From: Nitrospirillum sp034653355
GTDB lineage: Bacteria > Pseudomonadota > Alphaproteobacteria > Azospirillales > Azospirillaceae
Assembly: GCF_034653355.1 (NCBI RefSeq)
Contig: NZ_JAYEER010000001.1
Coordinates: 496,001-560,000 of the forward strand
Direction: 5' to 3'
DNA length: 64,000 nucleotides
The position numbers and the translations under genes are program-made. Of the stretch, positions 1 to 9,197 are shown piece by piece; position 1 is the first letter of the stretch; every line of letters begins with the position of its first letter. The notes beneath the pieces were generated by a model, which was not told where the DNA came from, did not search any database, and saw only the letters and a program-made list of their open reading frames with translations.

Positions 1-226
1 TCCCGCGCAGGCGCGGCAGCGTCACCAGATGGGCACTGCCTTGGTGCACTTCACCCTCGACCGGACGGGCCACGTGCTGAGCGTGACGCTGGAGCGCGGC
101 TCGGGCTTCGCCCTGCTGGATGAAGAGGCGGTGGCCACGGTGCGGCGGGCCGACCCGTTGCCCCCCGCCCCGGACGACAAGCCCCTGGATTGGACCATGC
201 CGGTGGACTTCAGCCTGCTGCGCTGA
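1..226 (+). CDS. TonB-like energy transducer, C-terminal end (partial)
   Basis: The gene enters from the left edge; its last 74 codons are visible, ending at the TGA at 224-226. The visible part reads like the C-terminal domain of TonB-family proteins: a strand GTALVHFTLDRTGHVLSVTL, then a helix-forming LLDEEAVATVRRADPLP, a proline-rich turn and a final strand. In this family the domain sits in the periplasm and contacts the TonB box of outer-membrane receptors. The internal ATG at 29 is probably not the start, because the frame stays open upstream to the window edge. Two TonB-dependent receptors occur later in the window, but nothing links them to this gene specifically. Confidence 0.75.
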   Translation, partial: PAQARQRHQMGTALVHFTLDRTGHVLSVTLERGSGFALLDEEAVATVRRADPLPPAPDDKPLDWTMPVDFSLLR

Positions 227-267
227 TCTCCCCGGCCCGTCATTTCCGTTGCGCCCCAAGGCGCCAC

Positions 268-286
268 TGGTCAATTATTTTGACCG
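268..286. promoter_or_regulatory. Putative operator of the GntR/FadR-type regulator
   Basis: TGGTCAATTATTTTGACCG is a 19-bp imperfect palindrome (TGGT-N11-ACCG) about 70 bp before the regulator start at 356. The same spacing and nearly the same bases recur at 9198-9216 and 9414-9432 in front of lldP and lutA. Its position suggests autoregulation. Confidence 0.6.
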
Positions 287-355
287 CACCACCGCGCCGC
301 CGCCGCAAGCAGGCGGCCGGAGACGGTGGGGCAGAGGAAACGCTGACGGGACCCC

Positions 356-1132
356 ATGAAGGACAGCATCCGGCCGGCCAAGCTGGCCGACACCATCGCC
401 GAGCATCTGGAACAGCTGATCGTGGAAGGCAGCCTGCGCCCCGGCGAAAAGCTGGTGCCGGAGCGGGAACTGGCCGTGCGCTTCAACGTCTCCCGCCCCT
501 CGCTGCGCGAGGCGCTGGAGAAGCTGGAGCAACGCGGCCTGCTGCGCAGCGGCCGGGGCGGCGCCACCTTCGTCGCCCCCTTGCTGGGCCCCACCTTCAC
601 CGAGCCGCTGCACGCCGTGCTGGCCGCCCGGCCCGAGACCACCCTGGATTACCTGGAGTTCAGGACGGAGGTGGAGGGGGCCGCCGCTTACTACGCCGCC
701 CTGCGCGCCACCGACGTCGACCGCGCCCAGATCCAGGCCCGGTTCGAGGCCATGGAGGCCGCCCACGGCCATGACGAGGCGAAAGAAGAAGCGGACGCCG
801 ATGCGGAGTTCCACCTGGCGGTCTATGAGGCCACCCATAACGTCGTGATCCTGCACATCATGCGCGCCCTGGCCGAAATGCTGCGCCAGGATGTCTTCTT
901 CAACCGCGCCAAGCTGTACCAGCGCACGGGCGTGCGCCAGCTGCTGCTGAGCCAACACCGCGCCCTCTATGAGGCGATCATGAAGGGCGATCCGGCGGCG
1001 GCGCGCGCGGCCGCCGAGGCGCACATCAACTTCATCCGCGACGCCCTGGTGGAAATCTCCCGCGCCGACGCCCGGCTGGAGGCATCCCTGCGCCGCATTG
1101 CCGGCGGCGACATCGTGGCGGCCGACAAGTGA
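356..1132 (+). CDS. FadR/LldR-type GntR-family transcriptional regulator
   Basis: A 258-aa protein. Residues ~5-70 form a GntR winged helix (LRPGEKLVPERELAVRF, then NVSRPSLREALEKLEQRGLL). Residues ~90-240 look like the all-helical FCD ligand-binding domain, with the family's metal-binding pattern DAEFHLAVYEATHN, then SQHRALYEAI and AAAEAHI. FCD regulators commonly sense small carboxylates such as lactate, glycolate or pyruvate. A palindrome at 268-286 lies just upstream, and matching sites flank the lactate genes around 9.2-9.4 kb, so control of lactate uptake and oxidation is a reasonable inference despite the 8-kb separation. Length is normal for the subfamily. Confidence 0.88.
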   Translation: MKDSIRPAKLADTIAEHLEQLIVEGSLRPGEKLVPERELAVRFNVSRPSLREALEKLEQRGLLRSGRGGATFVAPLLGPTFTEPLHAVLAARPETTLDYLEFRTEVEGAAAYYAALRATDVDRAQIQARFEAMEAAHGHDEAKEEADADAEFHLAVYEATHNVVILHIMRALAEMLRQDVFFNRAKLYQRTGVRQLLLSQHRALYEAIMKGDPAAARAAAEAHINFIRDALVEISRADARLEASLRRIAGGDIVAADK

Positions 1133-1292
1133 CGGGTGGCGAGAACCGCCGTTGATTGGCGGATGTGTTCATTTTTTGACGATCAACACCATCGTCTTTC
1201 CGAGCCTAGACGGTAACCAATTGATAAATAACAATTAACCAATCTGGCATGCCGTTTGAGTAAGCCCCCGCGACGGAACAAGGGGAAAACTC

Positions 1293-2684
1293 ATGTCGTA
1301 TAAACGGCTCATGATCGCGATCATCGTGCTGGTCGCCGCAGCGGTGGCGCTGTGGTTCAGGGCGGAGTGGCTGGTGGGCACTGCCCTGCGCGCCCGCTTC
1401 AGCCCATCGGTCACCCTGGCCCCCAAGCCTTCGCCCACCAGCATCGCCGACGCGCGCGGCCAGGACCTGGACGATCTGCTGGTGCTGCTGGACCTGGATC
1501 GCAGCTTCACGGCGGAGGGGCGGGCCGCCTTCACCCAGGGGGTGGCGGACCTGCGCGCCCGCGTAGGCGAGATGGACGCCCCCACCTTCGTGATGGAGGT
1601 GGCGCGGCTGGTGGCCCTGGCCGGCAACGGCCACACCGCCGTGCAGCTGTTCCCCAAATACGTGGAGTACGGCGTGGCGCCGGTGCGCCTGGCCTGGTTC
1701 GACGACGGCCTGTACGTCATCGGCGCCGCCGATGCCCAGGTGGGCCTGCTGGGCCGCCGGGTGGTGGCCATCGACGGCCACCCCGCTGACGACATCCCCG
1801 CCGCCGTGCGGCCCTATCTGACCGGCACTGACGAGCATGCGCGGGCCCAGGGCATCAACCTGCTGGTCTGCCCCGCCCTGCTGCGCGCCGTCTGGCCCGA
1901 GACGGACGGCCGCACCCTGGCGCTGACCCTGGCGGATGGGACGGGCCAGATAATGCGGGCATCGCTGGATGCCGGCCCCTTCGCCAGCGCGGACAGCCTG
2001 CGCTGGCTGCCGCAGAGTGCGGCCTTCACCCACCTCTACGGCGGCAAGACCGCCAGCGTGGAGACCCGCCCGCTGGACCATCGGGGCCTGTACCTGCGCC
2101 TGAACGCCGTGATGGACGATGACAAGGGCCCCCTGACCCGGCAGTTGGACGCCCTCGCGGCCAGCGCGCCGCCGGGCGGCTGGCGCTGGATGGTCATCGA
2201 CCTGCGCTATGACGGGGGCGGCGATTACACCAAGACGGTGGACTTCACCCGCCGCCTGCCCACGCTGCTGGCCCCGGACGGGACCCTGTGGCTGCTGACC
2301 GGCAACGCCACCTTCTCCGCCGCCATCGTCACCCTGGCCCGCGCCAAGTACTACGCCGGCGCCCGCGCCCACATCATCGGCCAGCGCGTGGGCGACCGCG
2401 ACACCTTCTGGGGTGAGACGGGCGCGCCCCTGGTGCTGCGCAACACCAACACCACCGTGGGCTATGCCACCGGTATGCACGACTGGGTCCACGGCTGCCA
2501 CGACATCACACGGTGCTTCTGGCTGAACTACGCCTTCGGCGTCGCCGCCGGCGACCTTAGCCCCGAGCAGGAAGTGGGCTGGCGTTTCCCCGACTTCGCC
2601 GCCGGCCGCGACACCGTGATGGAGGAAATGCGCGATCTGCAGGAGGCCAAGCGCGGCGGTGGGGAGAGGGCGGCGGTGCCGTGA
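1293..2684 (+). CDS. Membrane-anchored S41-type peptidase-like protein
   Basis: A 463-aa protein with an N-terminal membrane segment (residues ~6-24, LMIAIIVLVAAAVALWF), so most of the chain is probably outside the cytoplasm. The C-terminal half resembles the S41 (CtpA/tricorn core) fold: WMVIDLRYDGGGD matches the family's IDLRxNxGG strand-turn, and LTGNATFSAAIVTLA sits where the nucleophilic serine is found. GNGHTAVQLFP also matches the family's early GHT motif. No PDZ domain is obvious. The start is supported by AAGGGGA before the ATG. The substrate cannot be read from the sequence. The gene stands alone between a regulator and an unknown gene. Confidence 0.7.
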   Translation: MSYKRLMIAIIVLVAAAVALWFRAEWLVGTALRARFSPSVTLAPKPSPTSIADARGQDLDDLLVLLDLDRSFTAEGRAAFTQGVADLRARVGEMDAPTFVMEVARLVALAGNGHTAVQLFPKYVEYGVAPVRLAWFDDGLYVIGAADAQVGLLGRRVVAIDGHPADDIPAAVRPYLTGTDEHARAQGINLLVCPALLRAVWPETDGRTLALTLADGTGQIMRASLDAGPFASADSLRWLPQSAAFTHLYGGKTASVETRPLDHRGLYLRLNAVMDDDKGPLTRQLDALAASAPPGGWRWMVIDLRYDGGGDYTKTVDFTRRLPTLLAPDGTLWLLTGNATFSAAIVTLARAKYYAGARAHIIGQRVGDRDTFWGETGAPLVLRNTNTTVGYATGMHDWVHGCHDITRCFWLNYAFGVAAGDLSPEQEVGWRFPDFAAGRDTVMEEMRDLQEAKRGGGERAAVP

Positions 2685-2780
2685 GGGGAGCATCACTATC
2701 CATTTGCCAAACCAGCAACCACCTCTTTACTCTTCGCACCACAACCGGAAGGCGTCACTCCTCCACCCCTCAGGATTCCC

Positions 2781-3551
2781 ATGGGCACTGGCTACGAGGT
2801 CTCTCCCCTGCATCGGATCGCCTATTTGGATACGGCCGCCATGGAGCGCCAACAGATGGCGGCGCCCACGCCCAAGAATGATGCCGGTGAGCAATATGTT
2901 ATTGATCTTCTGACGGGATTTCCGGGTGCCGGCGCCGGCGGCAAGCCCAAGGTCATCATCGGCGCGCCGGTATTTCGCTATCCGGCTACCGATGCCGTCA
3001 TTCCCTGGCGCGACCGGCTGGCGGCCAAGTACCGGGGCCAGTTGGGCGAGGCGCTGACTTGGGACGAAGGCAGCGACTTCGAGGACGGGGACGATGTCGC
3101 CACCAGCGCCGATGTCATGCTGCGCTATGTGACGGCACTGGTGGATGAAGGCGGCCCGGGAGCGCTGCCGCGCCTGGTCGGCACCGGGCGGCCGCCGCAA
3201 GCGGACCTGGAGCGAACCCTCACGCGGGCGGAACAGCGGGGCTATACCGGGCATTACCCGCAGTTGCTGCTGGTGGAACAATATTGGCTGCCCTTTCGCC
3301 GCGACATGATCATTGAGGAAGCGGATTGGGAGGGGCACCCGGGCCGCTTCGGCTCCGTCAGCAACCTGCTGCGCGAGGTGACGGAGGTGCGCGCCCTGAT
3401 CCGCCGGGCGGATCCCAAGATCGTGCGATGGACGGTGGACGACGACGCGCCGGAGCATGTGCTGGACGCCGCCTGGCAGGCCAGTGAGACCGTGTATCGC
3501 CTGGCCAAACTGGCGGTGGCGCATCATCTGCCGCTGTGGTGCACCACCTGA
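2781..3551 (+). CDS. Hypothetical protein
   Basis: A 256-aa soluble, acidic protein that I do not recognise. There is no signal peptide or membrane helix. The middle is rich in charged residues (WDEGSDFEDGDDVATSAD), and the C-terminal third looks helical (VSNLLREVTEVRALIRRAD). The codon third positions are GC-rich like its neighbours and the start follows an AGGA sequence, so it is likely a real gene. Its stop codon lies inside a short 11-bp tandem repeat. Neighbouring genes do not suggest a function. Confidence 0.6.
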   Translation: MGTGYEVSPLHRIAYLDTAAMERQQMAAPTPKNDAGEQYVIDLLTGFPGAGAGGKPKVIIGAPVFRYPATDAVIPWRDRLAAKYRGQLGEALTWDEGSDFEDGDDVATSADVMLRYVTALVDEGGPGALPRLVGTGRPPQADLERTLTRAEQRGYTGHYPQLLLVEQYWLPFRRDMIIEEADWEGHPGRFGSVSNLLREVTEVRALIRRADPKIVRWTVDDDAPEHVLDAAWQASETVYRLAKLAVAHHLPLWCTT

Positions 3552-3582
3552 GCCCCACCTGAGCCCCACCTGAGCCCCACCT
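3546..3582 (+). repeat. 11-bp tandem repeat across a stop codon
   Basis: ACCTGAGCCCC is repeated three times (3546-3578), followed by a partial ACCT. The first unit contains the TGA of the preceding gene. As 11 is not a multiple of three, each unit places TGA in a different frame. Confidence 0.85.
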
Positions 3583-3643
3583 TCGGTATTGTCATTGCGC
3601 ATCTTTACTCGCGTAATGAGTAAAACCTACCGGAGGGACCCTC

Positions 3644-4213
3644 ATGAGCAAGCTGACGCTGTACTTCATCCGCCATGCCGAAAAGCCTGAGGGCAGCTGG
3701 CCGGGGCCGGGCCTGACCCTGGACGGGACCAAGGACAAGGAGTCCCTGGTCATCCGCGGCTGGCAGCGGGCGGGGGCCTGGGCGGCGTTGTTCGGGGCGG
3801 GGCTGGAGGGCGGCACCTATGCCAAGCCGGCGGCGGTGTACGCGGCGACACCAGGCACCATGGCGAACAAGGGGCCCAGCAAGCGGCCGTTCGAGACGGC
3901 CTCGCCCCTGGCGGCGCGCCTGGGGCTGGAAGTGCCCAACACCACCTATGGCAAGGGGCAGGAGGCGGCGCTGGTCAAGGAGCTGCTGACCCTGTCCGGC
4001 GTGGTGCTGGTGTGCTGGGAGCATCAGGCCATCGTGGAGAGCATCATCCCCCTGCTGCCCGTCCGCCGGGGCAAGCCGCCCACCGTCTGGCCGGAGGACC
4101 GCTTCGACGTCGTGCTGCGCTTCAAGCGCAAGGAGGGCGGCAAGGGCGACGGCTTTGCCTTCAAGGAGCTGTATCCCCGCCTGCTGGCCGGGGACTCCGA
4201 TACGCCCCTGTGA
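3644..4213 (+). CDS. Histidine phosphatase-like protein
   Basis: A 189-aa protein that begins with a strand and the signature FIRHAEKP (residues 8-15), the RHG-type phosphohistidine motif of the histidine phosphatase superfamily. The second conserved histidine appears in VLVCWEHQAIVE (near residue 127), and KRPFETASPLAARLGL fits the segment where the family places its second active-site region. The RHAEKP variant is common in bacterial members of unknown substrate. The start follows a strong GGAGGG site. It is convergent with the DUF2306 gene downstream, 27 bp away. Confidence 0.75.
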   Translation: MSKLTLYFIRHAEKPEGSWPGPGLTLDGTKDKESLVIRGWQRAGAWAALFGAGLEGGTYAKPAAVYAATPGTMANKGPSKRPFETASPLAARLGLEVPNTTYGKGQEAALVKELLTLSGVVLVCWEHQAIVESIIPLLPVRRGKPPTVWPEDRFDVVLRFKRKEGGKGDGFAFKELYPRLLAGDSDTPL

Positions 4214-4240
4214 AACGCCTCACCGTACAGGGCGCGCCCA

Positions 4241-5113
4241 TCAGAGGGACGCGCCGGTGATGCCGGCCACGATGCCGGGCCACCAATAATCAGCGGTGAA
4301 GGAGCAGGTGGCGACGATCACGAAAGCCGCCGTCGCCAGGAGCACGACGGTGGCGGCGTAGGCCAGCGGCCCGTCGGCCCGTGACCCGTTATTGGATTGG
4401 GCGCGATAGGAGCGGATGGCCAATTCGGCCACCGCCAGGTTGGGCACGTAGAAGAAGAACACCATCACCGCGTCGAACCAGCCGGTGAAATGGCTGGTGT
4501 GGCCCAGCCGGCCCATGGTCAGGAACCAGAAGCCGTATTCGATGCGATACAGCCAGGAACCGACCGTCAGCGCGAACAGGCGGATGGCCCAGGCGCGGTG
4601 CTGGTCATACCGGCGGGCGCGGGCATGCGTGTAGGCCAGCACCGCCGCCAGCGACATCAGCGCGCCGTAGGTGCCGAACCCCAGGTTCATCATCGTGCCG
4701 CCGAGCGTACCGGTGGTGAGGACGTAGGCCAGGCCGCCCAGCCCGGCGAAACCGGCGCACGTCACGTACAGCCGCCCCAGCCAGCGGTGCAGCCCCGGCA
4801 CCGCGCGCCGAACACTGCCCATCAGCTGGATGGGGCCCAGCAACAGCAGGATGCCGCCGGCGATGAAATGCGCGCCGATGGCGGCCGTCGCCACCGGCGC
4901 GCCAGCATCGTGCAGGGCCGGCAGCGACTCATTCCACCGGGCGGCCGTGCCGTTGACCGCGGTGCCACCGAAGAAGGCCAGGATGTAGGCGCCGAAGATG
5001 GCGCCGCTGACCCAGGTGGCCGCGACCAGCAGCCTCATGCTCCAGCGCAACGCCCGGCCCCCAAGTCCAGCGCCCGCCCCCCGAACGGCGATCGCGTCCA
5101 ATGCCGCTGTCAT
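4241..5113 (-). CDS. DUF2306 family membrane protein
   Basis: A 290-aa membrane protein when started at the ATG at 5113, which has a good GGGGAGGGGAACC site; a longer frame to 5263 has no such support. About six to seven hydrophobic helices are visible. The core HFIAGGILLLLGPIQLM, then LHRWLGRLYV and HRAWAIRLFALTVG, is characteristic of the DUF2306 family, whose function is unknown. Conserved histidines in predicted membrane-adjacent positions hint at heme or metal binding, but this is inference. It is divergent from the acyl-CoA synthetase that follows, with about 170 bp between starts. Confidence 0.72.
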   Translation of the reverse strand: MTAALDAIAVRGAGAGLGGRALRWSMRLLVAATWVSGAIFGAYILAFFGGTAVNGTAARWNESLPALHDAGAPVATAAIGAHFIAGGILLLLGPIQLMGSVRRAVPGLHRWLGRLYVTCAGFAGLGGLAYVLTTGTLGGTMMNLGFGTYGALMSLAAVLAYTHARARRYDQHRAWAIRLFALTVGSWLYRIEYGFWFLTMGRLGHTSHFTGWFDAVMVFFFYVPNLAVAELAIRSYRAQSNNGSRADGPLAYAATVVLLATAAFVIVATCSFTADYWWPGIVAGITGASL

Positions 5114-5280
5114 GGTTCCCCTCCCCCAATCAATCCCCGCGCTCGCCCGAAGCGCCGAGCCAGCCGAACATTCCTCTTTTCCGTGTATGGATAGGCTGTC
5201 AAAAGTCAAGCCTGGGCCGTCATAACGACGGCGTTGGTCCATCGCCCGATGATGTCCACCCACGGATGAAGGTTTAACGC

Positions 5281-7188
5281 ATGAGCATGGGGATTTCCTG
5301 CCTGGCCGATGTCGAGCGTATCGAGGCGGTCCCGCTGGCCGAGCGGAACCTGCCGGCGAACAGCTATGAGATGATCGCCACCGGTGCCGCCTTGAACCCC
5401 GATGCGCCCGCCTTGTCCTTTTTCCTGCGCACCCGGGACCAGGCGCGGCCGTACACCTTGACCCATCGCGCGCTGCTGGCCCGGATCACCCAGGCCGCCC
5501 ACATGTTCCGACACCTGGGCATAGGCCGGGGCGACACCGTGGCCATCCTGCTGCCCAACCTGATCGAAACCCACCTGGCCATCTGGGGGGCGGAGACGGC
5601 GGGCATCGCCTTCCCCATCAACCCCCTGCTGGAGGCCGACCAGATCGCCGCCCTGCTGCGGGCGGCGGACGCCAGGCTGCTGGTCACCCTGGGCCCGGCG
5701 CCGGGCAGCGCCCTCTGGGAAAAGGCCTGCGCAGCCCTGGTGGAGGCGCCCTCAGTGCGCCAGATCCTGACCGTCGATCCCCTGCGCTATCTGCGCTCCC
5801 CCCTGGCGCCCATCGCCCGGGTGCTGGCGGCCCGGCGGCGGCGCGCCGCGCGCCTGGATGTGCCCGTCCGGGACATGACGCGCGCGCTGAAGCGCCACGA
5901 GGGCGGCCGGCTGGCCTTCGCCGCCCCCGCCGCCACGGACATCGCCTCCTACTTCGCCACCGGCGGCACCACCGGCCTTCCCAAGATCGCCCGGCGCACC
6001 CATCACAGCGAGGTGTTCGACAGCTGGGCCATGAACCAGGTGCTGGGCGGGACCGCGGCGCAGCCGGTGTTCTTCTGCGGGCTGCCCCTGTTCCACGTCA
6101 ACGGACAGCTGGTGACGGGGCTGGCGCCGCTGGGGCGCGGCGGGCATGTCGTCATCGGCACGCCCCAAGGCTATCGCGGCGAGGGCGTGCTGCGCCACTT
6201 CTGGGAGATCGTGGAGCGGCACCGCATCGCCTTCTTCTCCGGTGTGCCGACCGTCTATTCGACGCTGCTGGAACAGCCGGTGAAGGGGCATGACCTGTCC
6301 AGCCTGGAACTGGGCATGTGCGGGGCCGCGCCCATGCCGGTCGAGCTGTTCCGCCGTTTCGAGCAGGCGACGGGCGTGCGCATCCTGGAAGGCTATGGCC
6401 TGACGGAGGGGGCCTGCACCTCCAGCGTCAATCCGCCGGCCGGGGAACGCCGCGTCGGCTCCATCGGCTTGCGCCTGCCCTATCAGCGGATGAAGGCGGT
6501 CATCCTGGACGACCAGGGCGGTTACGTTCGCGATGCCGCCGTGGGTGAGGTTGGGATCATCGCGCTGAACGGCCCCAATGTCTTCGAGGGCTATACCGAC
6601 CCCGCCCGGGAAGGCGGCACCTGGCTGGTCATCGCCGGTGAGCGCTGGCTGAACACCGGGGATCTGGGCCGGCAGGATGCCGACGGCTATTTCTGGCTGA
6701 CCGGCCGCCGCAAGGAACTGATCATCCGGGGCGGCCACAACATCGACCCCGGCGTGATCCAGGAGGCCCTGGCCGCACATCCGGCGGTGGCGATGACGGC
6801 GGCGGTGGGCCGGCCCGACGCGCACGCCGGTGAGCTGCCCGTGGCCTATGTCCAGCTGCGCACCACCGCGACCGCCACCAGCGAGGAACTGCTGGCCCAC
6901 GCCTGCGCCCTCATTCCGGAACGGGCCGCCTGGCCCAAGGCGGTGCGCGTCCTGGACGCCCTGCCACTGACCAGCGTCGGCAAGGTCTTCAAGCCGACCC
7001 TGGTGGGGTACGAGATCGCCGACGTCGTCCGGCAGGAGGGCAAGACCGCGGGCCTGGACCATATCGAGGTCGACGTCGTGCTGGATCCGGATCGCGGCCT
7101 GCTGGCCCGGATCCGGGCCCAGGGTGATAGGCAGGCGCTCGGCCGGCTTCTGGGTCGTTATACCTTTGCCCATGAAATCACGGACTGA
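5281..7188 (+). CDS. Acyl-CoA synthetase (AMP-forming)
   Basis: A 635-aa class I adenylate-forming enzyme. The P-loop-like motif is YFATGGTTGLPKIARRTH (near residue 225), the A5 region reads ILEGYGLTEGACTSS, and the hinge and C-terminal domain contain LNTGDLGRQDADGYFWLTGR followed by KELIIRGGHNIDPG. The catalytic lysine region near the C-terminus reads PLTSVGKVFKP. This order is the standard one for fatty-acyl or aryl-acyl-CoA ligases that activate a carboxylate to an acyl-AMP and then a CoA thioester. About 60 residues follow the catalytic lysine, slightly longer than usual. The substrate is unknown. The start could be the ATG at 5281 or 5287. Confidence 0.85.
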   Translation: MSMGISCLADVERIEAVPLAERNLPANSYEMIATGAALNPDAPALSFFLRTRDQARPYTLTHRALLARITQAAHMFRHLGIGRGDTVAILLPNLIETHLAIWGAETAGIAFPINPLLEADQIAALLRAADARLLVTLGPAPGSALWEKACAALVEAPSVRQILTVDPLRYLRSPLAPIARVLAARRRRAARLDVPVRDMTRALKRHEGGRLAFAAPAATDIASYFATGGTTGLPKIARRTHHSEVFDSWAMNQVLGGTAAQPVFFCGLPLFHVNGQLVTGLAPLGRGGHVVIGTPQGYRGEGVLRHFWEIVERHRIAFFSGVPTVYSTLLEQPVKGHDLSSLELGMCGAAPMPVELFRRFEQATGVRILEGYGLTEGACTSSVNPPAGERRVGSIGLRLPYQRMKAVILDDQGGYVRDAAVGEVGIIALNGPNVFEGYTDPAREGGTWLVIAGERWLNTGDLGRQDADGYFWLTGRRKELIIRGGHNIDPGVIQEALAAHPAVAMTAAVGRPDAHAGELPVAYVQLRTTATATSEELLAHACALIPERAAWPKAVRVLDALPLTSVGKVFKPTLVGYEIADVVRQEGKTAGLDHIEVDVVLDPDRGLLARIRAQGDRQALGRLLGRYTFAHEITD

Positions 7189-7191
7189 TTC

Positions 7192-7222
7192 AAAGAAAAA
7201 CCCCGGCGGTCGCCCGCCGGGG
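7192..7222 (-). terminator. Rho-independent terminator for lldP
   Basis: CCCCGGCGG (7201-7209) and CCGCCGGGG (7214-7222) form a 9-bp perfect stem with a TCGC loop. On the minus strand the stem is followed by five T, so it ends transcription coming from lldP. On the plus strand there is no T tract. Confidence 0.75.
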
Positions 7223-7260
7223 CCAGGAGGGTACGGGGATAATACGGACTTATACGCGCG

Positions 7261-7286
7261 GCATTTGAACGTGAACGTTCAAATGC
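7261..7286. repeat. 26-bp perfect palindrome between convergent genes
   Basis: GCATTTGAACGT (7261-7272) is followed by GA and then its exact complement ACGTTCAAATGC (7275-7286). It is AT-richer than the surroundings, has no T tract, and lies in the 188-bp gap between the acyl-CoA synthetase stop and the lldP stop. It could be a protein-binding site or a cruciform. Confidence 0.7.
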
Positions 7287-7376
7287 ACCCTCACGCGCCG
7301 GGCGCCGGACATCCGTCCGCCTAGGCTTGTCCTCGCTGCGCCCTGCGGTGCTCGCTCCGGCGGCCCCGGTCGGGGC

Positions 7377-9026
7377 CTACAGCGGGATCATGCCGGTGAA
7401 GACGTAGGCCTGCAGCAGGGTGATCACGCCCACGATGCAGACGAAGAAGAGGCTGTGCTTCAGCGTGAAGCGCAGCAGGTTGAACTCGCTGCCCACCAAG
7501 CCCACGGCGGCGCAGGCCACCGCGATGCTTTGCGGGGAGATCATCTTGCCCGTGACGCCGCCGGAACTGTTCGCGGCCACCAGCAGCAGGTCGGACACGC
7601 CCAGCTGCTGCGCCGTCGTGGCCTGTAGTGCACCGAACAGGGCGTTGCTTGATGTGTCCGACCCGGTCAGGAACACGCCCAGCCAGCCCAGAATGGGGGA
7701 GAAGAAGGGGAAGCCCTTACCCGCCTCCGCCAAGGTCAGCGCCAGGGTGGAGGACAGGCCGGAATAGTTGGCGATGTAGGCGAAGGCCAGCACGGCGCCG
7801 ATGGTGTACATGGGCCATTTCAGCTCCACCAGCGTCTCCCCGAACGTGGCCAGCGCCTTGCCCGGGCCATAGCGCAGCACGATCATGCTGAGGATGGCGG
7901 AGATGAGGATGGCGGTGCCGGTGGCGGCCAGCAGGTCCAGCTTGTACTGCGCGGCGTAGGGCGTGGCGGCCTTGACGATGGGGGCCACCTTGGTCACGGC
8001 GTTGTGCAGGCTGGGCACGTCGAACAGGAACACCGTGTCCACCAGGGTGCCGCCCTTGGCGAACAGGGCCTTGAAGGGCTTCAGGCTCCAGATCGTCACG
8101 ATGACGGTGAGGATGAGGAAGGGCGACCACGCCTTCAGGATCTGACCGCCGGTATAGGCGTGCGCGCCGCGCTCCTCCGCCGTCTCCTGATCCTTGAAGC
8201 GGAAGATGGTCTTGGGCTTCCAGAACTTCAGGAACACCGTCAGGCACAGCAGGCTGATGAGGGCGGAGATGATGTCCGGCAGCTCGGCCCCGATGTAGTT
8301 GGAGGTGAAGTACTGGCTGACGGCGAAGCTGAGCCCCGTCACCAGGATGGCGGGCCAGGTCTCCTTCACGCCCTTGGCCCCGTCCATGATGAACACCAGC
8401 CAGAAGGGCACGAAGACCGACAGGGCCGGCAGTTGCCGCCCGGTCATGGCCGCCACCTTGTAGACGTCCAGGCCCGACACCTGGGCGCCGACGATGACCG
8501 GCGTGCCCATGGCGCCGAAGGCCACGGGTGCCGTGTTGGCGATGAGGCAGAGGCCGGCGGCGTAAAGCGGGTTGAAGCCCAGGCCGGCCAGGATGGCGGC
8601 GGTGATGGCCACCGGCGCGCCGAAGCCGGCCGCCCCCTCCAGGAAGGCGCCGAAGGCGAAGCCCACCATCAGCATCTGCAGCCGCTGGTCCTCGGTGATG
8701 GAGATGACGCTGGCGCGGATGATGTCGAACTGCCCCGTCTTCACCGTGATCTTGTACAGGAAGACGGCCGCCACGATGATCCAGGCGATGGGCCACAGGC
8801 CGTAGAAGAAGCCGTAGACCACGGCGGCGATGGCCGAGGACGCCGGCATGCCGTAGGCGGCGATGGCGATCACCAGGGCGATCAGCACGGTCAGCGTGCC
8901 GGCGACATGGCCCTTCAGCCGCAACACCGCCAGCGCCACCAAGAAGAAAACGATGGGCAGCACCGCGACCAGCGCGGACACCACCATGTTCCCAAACGGG
9001 TCATAGACCTGGACCCAAGGCTGCAT
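7377..9026 (-). CDS. lldP: L-lactate permease
   Basis: A 549-aa multi-pass membrane protein of the LctP family with about 12-14 hydrophobic helices. Typical stretches are FEGAAGFGAPVAI-like LEGAAGFGAPVAITAAI, LCLIANTAPVAFGAMGTP and GVFLTGSDTSSNALFGALQ, which are diagnostic for bacterial lactate/glycolate permeases that couple uptake to protons. The start at 9026 follows GGGGGAAGG. The gene is divergent from lutABC and shares a regulatory region with it. A 19-bp palindrome at 9198-9216 lies about 170 bp upstream and a terminator lies downstream, so it looks like a single-gene unit. Length is usual for the family. Confidence 0.93.
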   Translation of the reverse strand: MQPWVQVYDPFGNMVVSALVAVLPIVFFLVALAVLRLKGHVAGTLTVLIALVIAIAAYGMPASSAIAAVVYGFFYGLWPIAWIIVAAVFLYKITVKTGQFDIIRASVISITEDQRLQMLMVGFAFGAFLEGAAGFGAPVAITAAILAGLGFNPLYAAGLCLIANTAPVAFGAMGTPVIVGAQVSGLDVYKVAAMTGRQLPALSVFVPFWLVFIMDGAKGVKETWPAILVTGLSFAVSQYFTSNYIGAELPDIISALISLLCLTVFLKFWKPKTIFRFKDQETAEERGAHAYTGGQILKAWSPFLILTVIVTIWSLKPFKALFAKGGTLVDTVFLFDVPSLHNAVTKVAPIVKAATPYAAQYKLDLLAATGTAILISAILSMIVLRYGPGKALATFGETLVELKWPMYTIGAVLAFAYIANYSGLSSTLALTLAEAGKGFPFFSPILGWLGVFLTGSDTSSNALFGALQATTAQQLGVSDLLLVAANSSGGVTGKMISPQSIAVACAAVGLVGSEFNLLRFTLKHSLFFVCIVGVITLLQAYVFTGMIPL

Positions 9027-9197
9027 GGCCTTCCCCCTTATTTGTTGTCGTGTCGAAACCAGGCGGAACGCGTAAGGCGGCGCGGGTTGGGGATGCCGCC
9101 GGTGCCCGCCGGCGTTCTGTCGTCCTCCCCACGCGGCTGGTATCGGTCAGGCGCGCATATTCAGGCGTCCCGGGTATTGCCCGGGTTGATGTCTCCT

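Noticed and set aside
1206..2696. Long minus-strand open frame opposite the S41-like gene
   Set aside because: High-GC DNA gives long antisense frames. The plus-strand gene has family motifs, a ribosome site and normal codon use; the antisense text is His/Gly/Gln-rich with no resemblance to known proteins.
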